Made by a program: the position numbers and the translations under genes. A stretch of DNA of 64,000 nt from Mantis religiosa (Eukaryota > Arthropoda > Insecta > Mantodea > Mantidae): assembly GCA_030765055.1 (NCBI GenBank), contig CM060952.1, forward strand, positions 173,785,086 to 173,849,085. The letters run 5' to 3'. This document shows, in pieces, positions 20,877-32,508 of the stretch. Numbering within the stretch: position 1 is the stretch's first letter; each line of letters opens with the position of its first letter. The notes under the pieces were generated by a model, which was not told the DNA's origin, ran no database searches, and saw only the letters and a program-made list of their open reading frames with translations.

Positions 20877-23800
20877 TTACTATCAGACTTAAAGTCCTCA
20901 ATTTGTGTTACAGTGATCATGCCATATTTAGCTAGAGGAGTCGTTTACAGCTACTTCAAATATTACGTGTACTTAAATTTCATAAAATTCTCTGTATGAT
21001 GGTGTTCTCAGCTTGAGTTTATTTCAGAAAGAGATAACATCCGAACAAACCGGCAAAATAAGTCTATCATGTACAGAATAAGATAGCGGAGATGCAAGGC
21101 AAATTTGCTAGGAGCAGGTGCAGAATGTAGTTTAGACGTTCTGCCACTCAGAAGAACGTTGCCATTTAAACTGAAGTACCAACACTCAGCAATTCCAGAG
21201 CTGAGGCAATGTCCCATAACAGCGCTCCAAGAATACATGCAAGGCAGTGCAAGACAATCAGATTACAGAGGATGCACTTCCTTATGTATCCTCTGGGAAC
21301 GGAATAACCCGACTCCAGCACCGTAACGAAAGTTGTGTCCAGCTACTTATTTCGTATCGAATAGAAACACAATAGTCAAAAACAAAAGCCAACATTCAAG
21401 CAAACAAAACAAGAACACAGATTGTGCATCAAAATTAGAGGCTAGAATTCGTGTAGCATTTTAGTTTGAAACTATCGTAGTAAACAAATGAAGTAACAAA
21501 AATAATAATTAAATGCAGTGCCCATGTGAATCAGGAAATAAATAGTAGCAATAACCTTTTTCGTAAAATAAAAAATCCTTATAATTGCTGACCTTTTAGC
21601 TTCCCAGTTGCTAAACAGGAAAAGTCATGAATGAAATATAATCACAAACGAGAGAAATTTCAAGGTAGAGGTGGCTTTAGCTGAGAAACCTGAAAACTGA
21701 AATTCAATAAAAGTTAGTTTTAATGATTCCATCTATTTTAAAAGCGATGCAGTTAAATAAATAAAACCATCCTTTAAATATAATTAAAGATTCTATTAAA
21801 AACGTAAGTGTAATGGTCTTTCCTGTACCTCTTGTTAAGAAAACTAAAATTTATAATTTTAAAGCGAGCAAATTGTGTGAAAGCGGCAATACTCAATCGT
21901 CATTCACCTTAAAGAAAGAATAAAACTTTATATTTTCAACTTCTTACAACTAATTTTTATTACTTCGTACTTTCTTTTGCACATCTAATTGAAAACATTT
22001 TCCGGCAGCAGGAGAATTTGAGGTAAATTAACGTAGTGAGGTCATTAAATTTTAATTTTGCAATTTGTTGGGCTTGTTCAAGAAGCGATGCTGAAAGAAC
22101 TTTCCATGAATGATCCCGGAGTTTCCATTGGAGAGCAAAAGTTTCTTTGAAAAGGCCGAGAAGAGTGTAATAGAAAATGGTTCATGAAAGGAGACCTAAG
22201 ATCTGATAAGAAAAGTCATGAATTCTATAAAGACTTGTCTTTCATTCGTTATTTGTAAGACGAAATATGTTGGATACAGTAAGATACACAAGCCCACTGA
22301 TATTTAAATATGTCTCTCTGTTGACTTTCGATTTCTGCGTAAAACTTACGACAAATTTTATTTCTAAGCTTTTAAAACTTCATTTGAAACAGATTTAAAT
22401 TCTTTAGTGAAATATCAAAATACATAACACATACTCTGCAGGGATTAAAGTTTTGTGTGTATATTCTATAAACTTGGTTATTTACAACGTTGAATATATT
22501 GGTGGAACTTTTTCTCCACACCTATTTAAAGCGTAAATCTTATTTATGCCACGATTTTTAATGTATACATGTAGAGAGGATGTACCTACCAGGTGGAAGG
22601 TATATCAATGTCAATCTCTTCTAAGGTTATTCTATGTTCAAAAACAAACGAAAAATTTAAGCAACATTTCAGGCTATGGATATTAAATTTCAGGAGAAAA
22701 ACGTTTTCCGCACTTTTCTTCGCATTATACCTATTTAACCTGCAGAACGACTAAGATAATTTATACTGAACAGCAATTAAACTAAATCTAATATTGCTTA
22801 CTTCTCTGAGTGTCTCGCATAGCAAAAATTAGAGTTTTTGAAGTGACCGGACAACCAACCCATGATAGTGATTGAATACTACGACTTGAACTACTTAGGC
22901 TGAATTAAGCGCACAGTTTTAAAAGAAATGTTATCAAGTTTGGCAAAAACCGTGCTAGCATCCGTGGTTATACAGCAAAATCAAATGAACATTATGGGCT
23001 TTGAAGTAATTATCTGTTTAAAATTATGAAATTTAAGGGAAACTAATGTAACATAAATAACAAATAATAATTACAGTAACATCTAACTCTTCTACAAATA
23101 CTATAATAATAAATACCATGCAGGTTGCATGTACATAAACATAAAATGAAGGGTGAAACTTACAAAGGGGCTAGGTAGCAAAATTAAGTTTTCGAGATAA
23201 ATTAAAAAATCGTTCCTTAACCAATTTAAATATTTATTTTAAGAATTCATTTATTGAAAGCATATTGTATACACGTTAGATACGTTCTTGGAAAATTTAA
23301 GGCACCAAATATATTGCCTCAATTTATTGTGGTGATATGAAAACAAAACATTAGGAAATGGAAAACTCTTAAATGTCTTTTTCTTACAAAAGTGATAACT
23401 ACAAACCAAATATTCATCAATATTTTCACACAGTACTGCCTCTACTGATAATATTAGAGTTAGTGTGAATTAACTCTCACTGAACATGTAAGGCTCATTT
23501 AAGAAAGAATAAATAATGTGCCTAATACTGGAATAATTGATGTTTTACAGTAAATCAGAACACTAGGTTTCCTTGTATGGGGACCGAATTATTATTCAAT
23601 GGCAAGCAACATAGTACGATTCTCAGGATTTAGGAATATTTGGCGTTTTCAAGTATGGATTTTATAACTGTAGTCTTGACTTTGTATTTCCATTTGATGA
23701 TGTAAAAGTAAAGATGAGAAATAAATTACAAATTTAAAAAAAAAGGATTAAAATAGCTGACCTTTTGAAGCTTTTTCTTTCTTCAGAGTGGAAGTGGTGG

Positions 23801-26490
23801 TAAGTTGTGCTTTTAACAATTGCAGAAATTAGAGTTCTAGATCCTAAGCTAGGTAAGAACATTTTTGCCATGGCATAATCTGCTATACTCTCTGCTTTGG
23901 GGATATTAAATATATTGAACAACTTCCTTTCTAGTGTTACATATTCATTGTTATTTGTACTTTCAACTCACAGAGAATAAAAAGAGGCGCTTCTTGAAAT
24001 AATAATCTTCTGAAATGACCATATGTAGCTATAGGCATATCCAACTGCTTTACAAACATTTCTCTGCTTGTTGTTAGAAGTGAAGGAGAATTAATATTTC
24101 CTAATGTTTACTACCGGACCATTGAAATGCAGTGATTCCAATACATTATCGACTAATTCCACAAGCTTTTTGAGAAATGCTAACTTCTTTCATTTCCAGT
24201 TTTGCAGCGTTTATAGAATCTTTATTTCTCTGAGAGCATGTCATCATTCCAAATGAAATTTGTGATTCTATCAGTGACCAGAGTTTAATTACCACAACAA
24301 TGTTTGAAACAAAATTAAATTCAAGTGCTTTAAGGCCAGGTTCACTCTAGGAGGGTTCAACCTTTTCAGCTCAATTTAATATAACGAATATATCTGCCTG
24401 AATGTGACTTCATTGTTTCTCAAGACTGAAAATAAAGTCTACCTTGGAAGTTGTACCTTTACTCCTGAATCTGGTTGAATGCAATTTTCTAGAGCCAACT
24501 GTAAACAAGGTTAGAAGAATCTGGGCTTTTGTGTTCGCTCTGCCAGATCAACAATTTATAAATCCTTCTTGTGTCTTAGAAGAAAAATCCTTCTCCTTCT
24601 GTGAGAACTAATTTTATGCCCACTGTTTGCTGGAAAGATAAATCCTTCGATATTAGAGAATATATGTAATCAAATATTTTGTAATTGGGATATTTGATTC
24701 ATTAGCAAGCCACATGAAACATACTTTACTGGAATGTAAATAAACTGACGTACAAATAGCGTTATTCTTTGCGAAAATACGCAGTAGCAGAAGAAAAGGT
24801 TGGGACGTTTATCGATGTTCAGAGTAATATTTACTAACTGATCTCTTAAATTGTAAAATCCCTCAGTTAATAGTTTGGCAGTCTTACGTTACTCCATATA
24901 TAATTATACCGCGAAACTATTATGAGGTGTCTTTTATACTCTTAAATAAAAGTTCCTCCGAAATAACCTGGCTAGATCTTCCTCAGTTTGCTCAAAGCAC
25001 AGCAATATAACTAAGTATTTTCTTTTATTATATAAATATAGCTTACCTGCTGAATGAAGCTAACGGATAAAATTCATGATTAATAATATGTGTCTATATA
25101 AATTTGTATGCACTTCTGCAACAGAAATTGCAACGAAGTACTTTGACAAACTGCTCTGTAATCTCTGACTGGAGTTTGGACATGACGTCCGGTAAATAAT
25201 CTTCCTTACAGAAAGGAAGTAGAGGCTATAGAAGATGTTCGGATGCTAGACGGAGGTTCTCTAAGCTGGGATATCGGTACACGGGTGCTGATATCTCCGG
25301 CATTGGGGCTGCGTGTAACGGCTATGTGCATCCGGCCTCACAATCTGCCATCTGAAAGATGCCTTTGTTGGCCTTTATGGGCATACTGAAGAGAAAGTTT
25401 GGGATTATAAACACGCCTAACAGTGTGTGAAGTGCACAAATGAACATGTTGGTTCATAGTAGAAAGAGGAAGTTTCATGATGCCTGTTTTATAATGTTGT
25501 GTTATCAGAAGTGTTATAATAAAGCAGTTTATTTGCCATTTTCCATTGTGTTTAAATTGTATTAAATTGCATAGCTCTATGGTATCGTATGAGGTTCGCA
25601 TTCTTTAACTCTAGATTTTGATTCCCATCACTTACTTATAATTTTCATGGTTTACCTGGTCGGAGGTGACGCTGAAATAGTTTCTTTCTCATGTAAAATG
25701 GTAAATAGTTTGAAAAAAATTGTTTTTCATGTATTGTTGATCAATATACTAGGTTAATTTATCCTAAAAGATCTTATCTAACTACCTAAAAGGCAGGAGT
25801 TTTACTCTGTTGCAGATATTACCGCGGAAGGCATACGTATTGTATTTTTTATTTTTTCAAGTACAGAAATATACAAAACCTTTTTATTGTCGTAAGACCA
25901 ATTTAATTATCCTTATTTGTGGAAGAAAAAATTAAAGCGTGACACTTTTAATCACATCATAGTAAACTGCTGTTACATTCTGTAATATATTGTCAAAGTG
26001 ACTGTATTAATTAATACTAATAATAATTGATGTGACTTAAGTAGTATAGTGCGTGTGACGTCACTCCCCCCCTCCATCACCTGTTGAATAAAAGTTGTGT
26101 AAGCCGGTTGCTCGCTCTCTCTTGGACTATCCTTTGGCCTGGATAGATGGCTTTGTCCGCAACATCTTGAGGCAGGTAACTGTCCGCTGTGGACACCTAT
26201 GTAATCTGCTTATTTGTAGTAAATGTTCTTATTAGATGAATTGTACCTTTAATTAGTATTACCAAAACTTTTGTAGAAATGTAAGCTGATAGAAAACCCA
26301 CCTTCTCATAAACATATAAAGGTTTCCTTTGAGCTACTCTTCTCCGGTACGATCTGGACATATGTTCCTTACCTATCCTCTGCAATCCATGGTTAGCTCG
26401 TCACAATATCAAATGAAACACTTACTGAGTTATATAATTTAGTATATGCACTTCAGTGAAATGAGAGAGAACATAAAGAGTGGGGAAGAT
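20877..26490. other. long unassigned AT-rich region
   Basis: About 5.6 kb with only short open frames and no recognisable protein motif, tRNA-like box or inverted repeat. A perfect TGACGTCA palindrome (CRE-type site) lies near 26057, followed by AATAAA near 26086, without other promoter or LTR support. It could be host intergenic or intron sequence, or old repeats beyond recognition by eye. Confidence 0.45.
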
Positions 26491-26499
26491 TGAAGTCAA

Positions 26500-27095
26500 T
26501 GCAGTAGAAGCCCGAAATAGCGTGGTCCGAAATACCGCGGATTCGGATTTATCGCTGGGGAAAGTATGGTCCCAAAAATAAAACCGTATTTTTTAAATTT
26601 ATCTGTATTCATTTTTTGACCTTTGAAAGTTGAGTTTGTACATATCTTCAAAGAGCGGTTCTGCAGTAGAATTATTGTCCTCATCACACCCCTAGCGTTG
26701 ACTTTGGCCACTTTATTGCTGTAACGGTAAATTGAAACAATAGGTTTTCTGTAAGGGCTAGTACATCTGTATCTTCAGAAATTCTAAGACCTGGGAAAGA
26801 TAAAACATTATTTCAGTCCAAATCACGCCTTTTGATGTAAAGACACGAGTTAGGAATACCAATAGTATAAAGTGCGATCGATTTCAAGACTAGAATACAC
26901 CTCCAGCTATTACTGCTGAGTAATTGTATTTAAAAGTGTTTTACTTTATATTACATACCTTTGTATGTACCTCCCTACTGTAATTTATTATTGCTCGAAT
27001 GTTTCCTTACTCCTCCGTGGGATTGACTTTTGTCATATCTAAGCTCACATTTCGATATACCGCCGAAACGTTATAATGCGAGGTTATAATGGATG
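26500..27095. mobile_element. possible pogo/Tigger-type relic (weak)
   Basis: At 26501 the sequence CAGTAGAAGCCCGAAATAG, followed by CCGCGGATTCGG, resembles the end of pogo/Tigger transposons. Near 27070-27094 the minus strand reads CCATTATAACCTCGCATTAT, which resembles the other style of Tigger end. No transposase is recognisable between them. Resemblance only. A chance match is quite possible. Confidence 0.3.
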
Positions 27096-27230
27096 TCTCA
27101 CAAGAAATGCGTTATTTCGGTCTTCTACTGTTCTACCATTTTCTACGTTTCATTCTACCTCAATCCTTCTTTCTATCTCCAGACTGTTGACTGAAAAGTT
27201 ATTTACATCAGTGGTACTCAATTGGTGTCA

Positions 27231-27330
27231 GATAATTCTGAGCTCTATGGACACTGGACTCATTTAAGCATCATTTAACTAATTTCATTCATCATACTTG
27301 ATTCAACGTTGAGGGAGTTAATTCAAAAGG
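27231..27330 (+). mobile_element. SINE-A 3' fragment
   Basis: Only the 3' part of SINE-A is present: TCTGAGCTCTATGGACACTG, then CATCATTT and CAACGTTGAGGGAG. It is diverged and lacks the tRNA-like head. Confidence 0.7.
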
Positions 27331-27806
27331 AATAAGTAATTACTCATAAACCTGGCTTCACCACCAGGCAGTATAACCTTCTCCATTCTTCAGCATCTTT
27401 GGATTGAGAAAATATTACAAAAACTCCCCAAAAATATGGTCGCGCTGACTAAAAGTAACATTACATGATAGTTCGTTATATAATTAGTGGGATACTGTTA
27501 AGGTAGTGCTTCCTTTCTTTCCATGTATACCAATCGTGGCGTAAATATTTATTCGAATCACTTCTTAATTTGACACCGTTTATAGCGTCTTCAATTGTTC
27601 GACATGAATACCTGATTTGTTTCCAAGCGAGACACGTAGAGAAATGATATCAGCTGGCTGGATGTAAATGTTGGTAATTGAAAGGTGGAAAACAGGTGAC
27701 GGGAGAACGGTATTGCAATTTTTGAAATTGTGCCATATTTTATGTACGTTAGCTTATGTGTACCACAAAAGGGGAGATATTTATAATTCTAAACCAGAAA
27801 ATCCTA
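27331..27806. other. unassigned spacer
   Basis: AT-rich DNA between the SINE fragment and the large palindrome. Nothing recognised. Confidence 0.4.
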
Positions 27807-28047
27807 TGCACAAGTTTTTCTCGGGAAGCAAGCCAGGTGACAAGATGATTAGAAATCGACGTTTCAGGAGTGTGCATCTCTCCCATCATCAGGTTATTTA
27901 TTAAATGTTATAACCACAAATGAATCACTGGATATAACACAATTATCAACAAAGACAAAAAACTTTCAAAATTTATATTTCAGAACAAAAGACTGTTTTC
28001 AGTAAATTAAATGCCAGGTCAGAACATGGCGTGAGTATAGAATATTA
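27807..28047 (+). repeat. left arm of hammerhead-bearing palindrome
   Basis: About 240 bp that recurs inverted at 29060-29294. Shared landmarks are TCTCGGGAAGCAAGCC, ACGTTTC, ATCACTGGATATAACACAA, AGACTGTTTTCAGTAAATTA and AATGCCAGGTCAG. Together with the hairpin at 28048-28219 it formed one long foldback before a LINE split it. The style resembles terminal repeats of Penelope-like elements, where hammerhead motifs are known, but no Penelope protein is present here. Confidence 0.85.
27857..27892 (-). ncRNA. hammerhead-ribozyme-like core (left arm)
   Basis: On the minus strand, 27892-27886 is CTGATGA, the invariant hammerhead core. Stem II follows as GGGAG paired with CTCCT (one G-T pair) around a 9-base loop. 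Then GAAA stands at 27865-27862, followed by CGTCG. The spacing C-U-G-A-U-G-A, stem II, G-A-A-A, (C)GUC is that of the minimal hammerheads described in Penelope-like elements, where stem III is tiny and activity may need dimers. Stem I pairs poorly here, so the copy may be inactive. Confidence 0.6.
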
Positions 28048-28219
28048 ATTGGATAAAATAAACGTAACTATTTAACTTGATTATCAATCAGTATTGATCT
28101 GTGCTTCTTAGGTCGATGGGTTTCTATTTTGAAGGCCGGTTTTCAAGAGGAGCACCGATCAATACAGCTTGATAATCAAGTTAAGTAGTTACGTTTTTTA
28201 TCCAATTAATTTTCTATAC
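28048..28219 (+). repeat. central hairpin of the palindrome
   Basis: Inverted arms of about 65 bp (from ATTAATTGGATAAAATAAACG and its complement ending ATCCAATTAAT at 28210) enclose a loop of roughly 38 bases around 28115-28150. The two arms also pair through CTTGATTATCAA and GATCTGTGCTTC. It is the natural centre of the larger palindrome once the LINE is removed. The last 12 bases, AATTTTCTATAC at 28208-28219, are one copy of the LINE target duplication. Confidence 0.85.
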
Positions 28220-29059
28220 GAAATTTAAGACCAGTTTGGGCACAATCGTTGATATATGCTGATGACATCATATTGATATCAAATAGTAATAATAATTTAC
28301 AATTAGGGCTACATGAATGGAAATAAGAATTAACTAGAAAAGGTTTAGAATTAAACATACCCAAAAGTAAAACCAAGTATATAGGAAGGAAAGAAGAAGT
28401 TAAAATTAAATGTAATGATGAATTCTTAGACAGTTATAAATATCTGGGTACAATTATAAATAAGGATGGAAAAATAGAGCAAGAAATTTTAAACAGAATA
28501 AGGAAGGCCAATTCGGTCTACTATCAGATTAATAATAATATTGTGGGGAAAAAGTGAAATAACAAAAGATACACAAATTAGAGTATTTAAAGCAATAATA
28601 CTGCCAATTCTATTATATGGAGCAGAGAGCTGGACTCTCCTACAGAAACAAGAAAGCAAACTAACAGCTATGGAAATGAGATATTTAAGACGAGCTGTGG
28701 GGAAGACAAGAAGAGATATGATTAGAAATGTAACAATAAGGGAAGAGTTTGGTACACACTCCGTTAAAGAAATATTGGAACAAAGACAACTTAAATGGTA
28801 TGGACATGTACTCCGCATATCAGAAGAAAGAAAACCCAAACAATATTTAGAAGCAAGACCAGAAGGTAAAAGAATTAGGGGAAGGCCACGCATGTTGTAT
28901 CAGGAATACATTGAGAAGTTGGGGAAGGATAGAGGGAAAACCATGACAGAAATGCAGAGAATAATAATGGACCGAGAAAAGTGGAGGAAATGGGTAGAAG
29001 AGGCTTGTACTCCACGCTTAACAGCACAAAGGAGTTAGAGAAAGAAGAAGAATAAGAAG
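28220..29059 (+). mobile_element. 5'-truncated LINE inserted in the palindrome, with 12-bp target duplication
   Basis: An 840-bp non-LTR insertion flanked by identical AATTTTCTATAC at 28208-28219 and 29060-29071. It ends in a GAA-rich tail (29038-29059), consistent with a microsatellite-like LINE tail. Removing it and one duplication copy restores a continuous foldback. The orientation is plus. It is 5'-truncated just before the catalytic reverse transcriptase motif. Confidence 0.92.
28237..29038 (+). pseudogene. LINE reverse transcriptase C-terminal half (RTE/CR1-like)
   Basis: The frame from about 28237 reads VWAQSLIYADDIILIS, containing the catalytic YADD, then SKTKYIGR and SYKYLGTIINKDG. 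A frameshift near 28540 leads into a 165-codon frame (28541-29038). That frame reads LPILLYGAESWTLLQKQ, MRYLRRAVGKTRRD, RQLKWYGHVLRI and WRKWVEEACTPR, the thumb and C-terminal region common in RTE/CR1-group insect LINEs. The long open 3' part suggests a fairly young copy. Clade placement by eye is approximate. Confidence 0.88.
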
Positions 29060-29294
29060 AATTTTCTATACTCACGCCATCTCCTGACCTGGCATTTAAT
29101 TTACTGAAAACAGTCTTTTGTTCAGTAATGCGAAATTTGATAGTGTTTCGTCTTTGTTTATATTTGTGTTATATCCAGTGATTCATTTGTGGTTATAACG
29201 TTTAATAAATATTCTAATGATTGGAGAGATGTGCGCTCCCGAAACGTCGATCTTTAATCGTCTTTTCAGCTGGCTTGCTTCCCGAGAACAACTT
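29060..29294 (-). repeat. right arm of hammerhead-bearing palindrome
   Basis: Inverted partner of 27807-28047, starting with the second copy of the LINE target duplication. It preserves the same sequence order to GGCTTGCTTCCCGAGAACAA near the outer end. Small differences between the arms show they have diverged since the palindrome formed. Confidence 0.85.
29206..29256 (+). ncRNA. hammerhead-ribozyme-like motif (right arm)
   Basis: Plus strand: CTAATGA at 29214-29220 corresponds to the CUGAUGA core with one change (G to A at the third position). Stem II is GGAG/CTCC around GAGATGTGCG-type loop bases. GAAA stands at 29241-29244 and then CGTCG. The bases before the core (AATATT) and after the cleavage-site C (GATCTTTA) pair better as stem I than in the left arm. 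The core change would probably abolish cleavage. Confidence 0.5.
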
Positions 29295-31100
29295 CAGCAT
29301 ATTCGTCGCCAGGAAAGTTTCTAGTCTTATTTCAGAAAATCAATTTTATGTGTTTTGAATCGAAACTTCAAGTGGCTTATTTACGTAGTTGCAGTATTTA
29401 GAATTTATCGGAAATCTCTTTTTATTCATTCTAGCATTTCCCCTCATTTTTCAAGTGAAGGTGGTTAGCAGAAATATCCCTTCCGGAACATTTTATAAGA
29501 GAATGCACAGAAAGGGCTGGTAAGGGGAAAAGGTTCATTTATTCCTTCGATAAAAATTGATGAGTTTCCTGCTTATTCCCTCCCATTTCTCTGTTCGAGT
29601 GGCTTCACTTTTCTATTCATAAAGAAAGAGAACGATATATCTCACTAGACATTTCTCCTACTGAAAAGCTTCATGTTTTGGATATCCCTATTCAGCAAGA
29701 AAATGCGTTTATGTACCTACACCGCACGAACCACTCTTCTCTATCCCTTTCGATTCATTAAGACCTTGCCAGGGAGGCTGAAGCAGCAAGAGAAGGGTGC
29801 AGACATGGCATAATGTAGTCCAAGGGTGGGCTTTATTTCATTCTGTAGCTTGCTGAAAACCCAGAAGGTTTACGTTTCAATCCGAGGTGGCAAACGTAGC
29901 AGCAGCAACGAGATATTTGTATTGATTTCAATCCGGAACCTAGAGAACAGAGTATATTTACATCAGAAGCAAACCTCAAGAGGAACCTGAAAGGTTCTAA
30001 CTGAGATCAACACCGCAATTAGAGGATGTGTATACGATACGCTATTTCCGTTGTAATTAACTGCTTTAGCAATCTCTCTTGCCTTACTGGGTTAATCTTC
30101 ATCACTAAGGTGTCAGCCCCCCTTTGGTTGTTTTAGCAAATTCAGCACAGACTTCTATCCCACTAAATTAGATGTTATTCAGCACAGTGAAAGAGGATTT
30201 AGGGTATTCTAACCTCTAATGCTTTCACATTAAGTGAAGAATAGTTTGCTGGAGGCTCTACAGTTATAGAACATTTAATGAAATGTTTCTGCTGATTTTG
30301 AAAGGCATGCAATAATGAGAAGATGGCTGCTTCTTCATTGTGTTTAAAAACCATTAAATCTAAGTATTCAGTTTTCCTTCTATTTGCTCAAAAAGCTAGT
30401 GGACCGCTGCCTACAAAAAGGGACATCTTTATAGAAAAGTTCACTATATGTATGCGCATATGCCATCACAGCATAAGTACAAAGTGCATAAGCCAACTAA
30501 CTCCGAAATTGGAATTTATGTACTCTTGAAATCTCGCAAAGATGGAACTCGAAAATTTTGGACAAAATCCCCTAACCCAAATTAACATCTATATGGGACG
30601 ATTTTTTCATTTTAATATGAATTCAATCATTGTGCCTCATGCACCTTATATTATAGGGTAATCTAGGCTTTAATGGCCGGATGCAATAAAACTAGCACTC
30701 TTTTTGGGTCCTTGTGCCAGTATGTGATGTTTCACTGGATATAGATTTTTCAGAATTTCATCATTCTTCTGTGGACATCTACAGCTGAGGGTTGAGGTAG
30801 TCTTGGAAAAAGTTGTATTGCGTCTAAGGCTTGCGTGTTGTTTGCACTTAATAATAACTTGATCTTCAAATATCAAATCTTCAGATATAAAAAAACACAA
30901 GGAGTACCATACGTTTCCTATTCTTCATACATATTCATGAAATATATTCTGTAATTTGCGCCAAAATAAAGTATTTTTTCTGTTAAACATTTCCCAAAAT
31001 GGATTGTACGACGATTTTTGGAGCTACGGAAAAACCTGCATGACATTGGAGTGATAGTCAAATATGTACAAGGAGGCTCAATTTCCAACCACCAACATTA
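29295..31100. other. unassigned region
   Basis: About 1.8 kb of AT-rich DNA with short open frames only. No motif, inverted repeat or tRNA-like box recognised. Confidence 0.45.
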
Positions 31101-31287
31101 AGTATAGATAGAGTCAACGAAAAGTTCAATGCCATGGCCGAAATTTGAACCACGGATCTCCTGGTTTCCATCCAGTCGCTCTTACCCTTTGAGCTACCAT
31201 GGCCAACGCGCCGTCCTGACATTAAATTCTCCATTTGACTCTTATATTTCCCCGGTAGACCACTAAGGGCTCTCGCATCCGAGATAC
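31101..31287 (-). repeat. tRNA-bearing repeat, family B, copy 1
   Basis: Read on the minus strand this carries a tRNA-like core, GCCATGGTAGCTCAAAGGG, with the B-box-like GTGGTTCAAATTTCGG. The flanks are the family's own: on the minus-strand 5' side CGGGGAAATATAAGAGTC, and on the 3' side ATTGAACTTTTCG. Other copies stand at 33071, 34184, 52940, 60786, 60894 and 63627. A family C fragment follows directly at 31288, so the copy is truncated at that junction. Confidence 0.8.
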
Positions 31288-31350
31288 ACCGTGGGCACCG
31301 GTTCTACAACCGGCACCTAAAATCCGCACCCCATAGATGGGTTCGAATCT
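31288..31350 (-). mobile_element. SINE family C fragment
   Basis: The segment GTGGGCACCGGTTCTACAAC, then GGCACCTAAAATCCGCACC, matches the reverse complement of the SINE at 42325-42678 (GATTTTAGGTACCGGG and ACCGGTGCCCAC). It also keeps a B-box-like GGGTTCGAATC region. It abuts the family B repeat with no visible spacer. Confidence 0.65.
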
Positions 31351-32106
31351 TACAATAAAACCCAGGGCAATTTCTATTTACTGTATTTCTGTGAACCTGT
31401 GTAGCAAGTTTAACTAGTCCAACACTAAAACTGCGGCGCAAAGCGCATCTTAAATGATAATAAATACTGAAATTTTCAATTGATCGAAATCAAGCATAAA
31501 GAATTAGAATTCATATCTAACACTAGCATTCGCGTAAATTTCACACTATATTGGAGCACTTAAAATGTTTTGCGGAGGCTACCTAAGCATTCTTTGGATT
31601 CAGGAAGGCTTGCACTATTTTATAGACTTAAAAGAGGAAAAGGTGATTTTCTGAAAATGTTCATGAAATTTCAGTCAAATATATCCTTGAGAAAATGTCT
31701 GCCCTAAAACGCCGACCGTCGATACAACCGACTGTGCTATGCTGAGCAAAGGCTACTATCGACGTAATGTTTGAGAGGCTGTAAACCTATTGTTGAAACA
31801 TCCTATAGGTATGTCTTTTATGGCAATGAAAAGAGCACACCTTATTTTCTGTAACGGTGTGTTTCTGGGACCCTTTTTATTTGAACGACAGTATTTGCAA
31901 CAATCACCAATACTGTTTGACCATATGCTGCTCAGTTAACTTTATAACTTGTAAAAATGAACCTGAGAAATATTTTTTAATGCCAGGAGAGATGATGACA
32001 AGGTTATTTCATATTGTTACCCGAACATCGGAATTCCCGAGAAAACCAGTAGCTGACAGGTTTGGGTCAGACGGGAAATATTCAGCCACGCCTACCCATT
32101 TATCTT
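31351..32106. other. unassigned spacer
   Basis: AT-rich DNA with short open frames. Nothing recognised. Confidence 0.4.
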
Positions 32107-32508
32107 TGTAGCGCTAACTGAGGGTATGGTTGTAAAAGCATTACTAGCCATTTCTTTCCCCCGCCCTGAAGTCTGGAACTATCGGGACCACGTTCCGAGC
32201 CGCGAAGCTTCCAGAAAGAGCGACCTTCTTATATAAGGGGCTGCAGTGGAGGAGTCAGTTCAGTTCTTAGCGAGCAGCCGTGAGAAGCGCCGTGCTAGTG
32301 AACGGACTGGAAGACTGTGTACGTGTATCAGAGGAGTTATACGTAATTGTGAGTGTGGAGTGGACCTGTGACAGACGAACTGATGGATTGTAATTGTGTG
32401 CGATACGTAAATCTATGTAATCGGCAAGTGTTCCAAATGTAAATCGGTGGAAATAAAGAACATTTTGAGTTTGTGCAATTGGACTTTTAATTTCACGAAC
32501 CTACAAAG
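32107..32508 (+). mobile_element. LTR-like block (possible solo LTR or 5' LTR of a Gypsy-type element)
   Basis: The block starts TGTAG (32107) and ends CTACA (32508), a short inverted pair as at LTR ends. Inside, in order, are a heat-shock element (32204-32216), a TATA box TATATAAG (32230-32237), an initiator TCAGTTCAGTTC (32255-32266), and AATAAA (32452-32457) followed by a GT-rich stretch. That is the U3-R-U5 order, and the tail AATAAAGAACATTTTG...GGACTTTTAATTTC resembles insect Gypsy LTR ends. No matching target duplication or second LTR was found. A host promoter with 5' exon is the alternative. Confidence 0.45.
32204..32266 (+). promoter_or_regulatory. core promoter with heat-shock element
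   Basis: GAAGCTTCCAGAA at 32204-32216 is a perfect triple of alternating GAA/TTC units (GAA-2-TTC-2-GAA), the binding site form for heat-shock factor trimers. TATATAAG begins 14 bases downstream, and the initiator-like TCAGTTCAGTTC follows at the usual distance of about 27-32 bases. A further TTC at 32225-32227 could extend the site. The arrangement would support heat-inducible transcription to the right. This is a prediction from sequence only. Confidence 0.6.

Noticed and set aside
26040..26200. Solo LTR or promoter with CRE (TGACGTCA) and AATAAA
   Set aside because: No TATA box, no paired ends and no duplication. Two short motifs are not enough.
28220..29059. Reading the YADD-containing frame as the Penelope reverse transcriptase belonging to the hammerhead palindrome
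   Set aside because: The motifs match a non-LTR LINE, and the 12-bp duplication shows it was inserted into the palindrome later.
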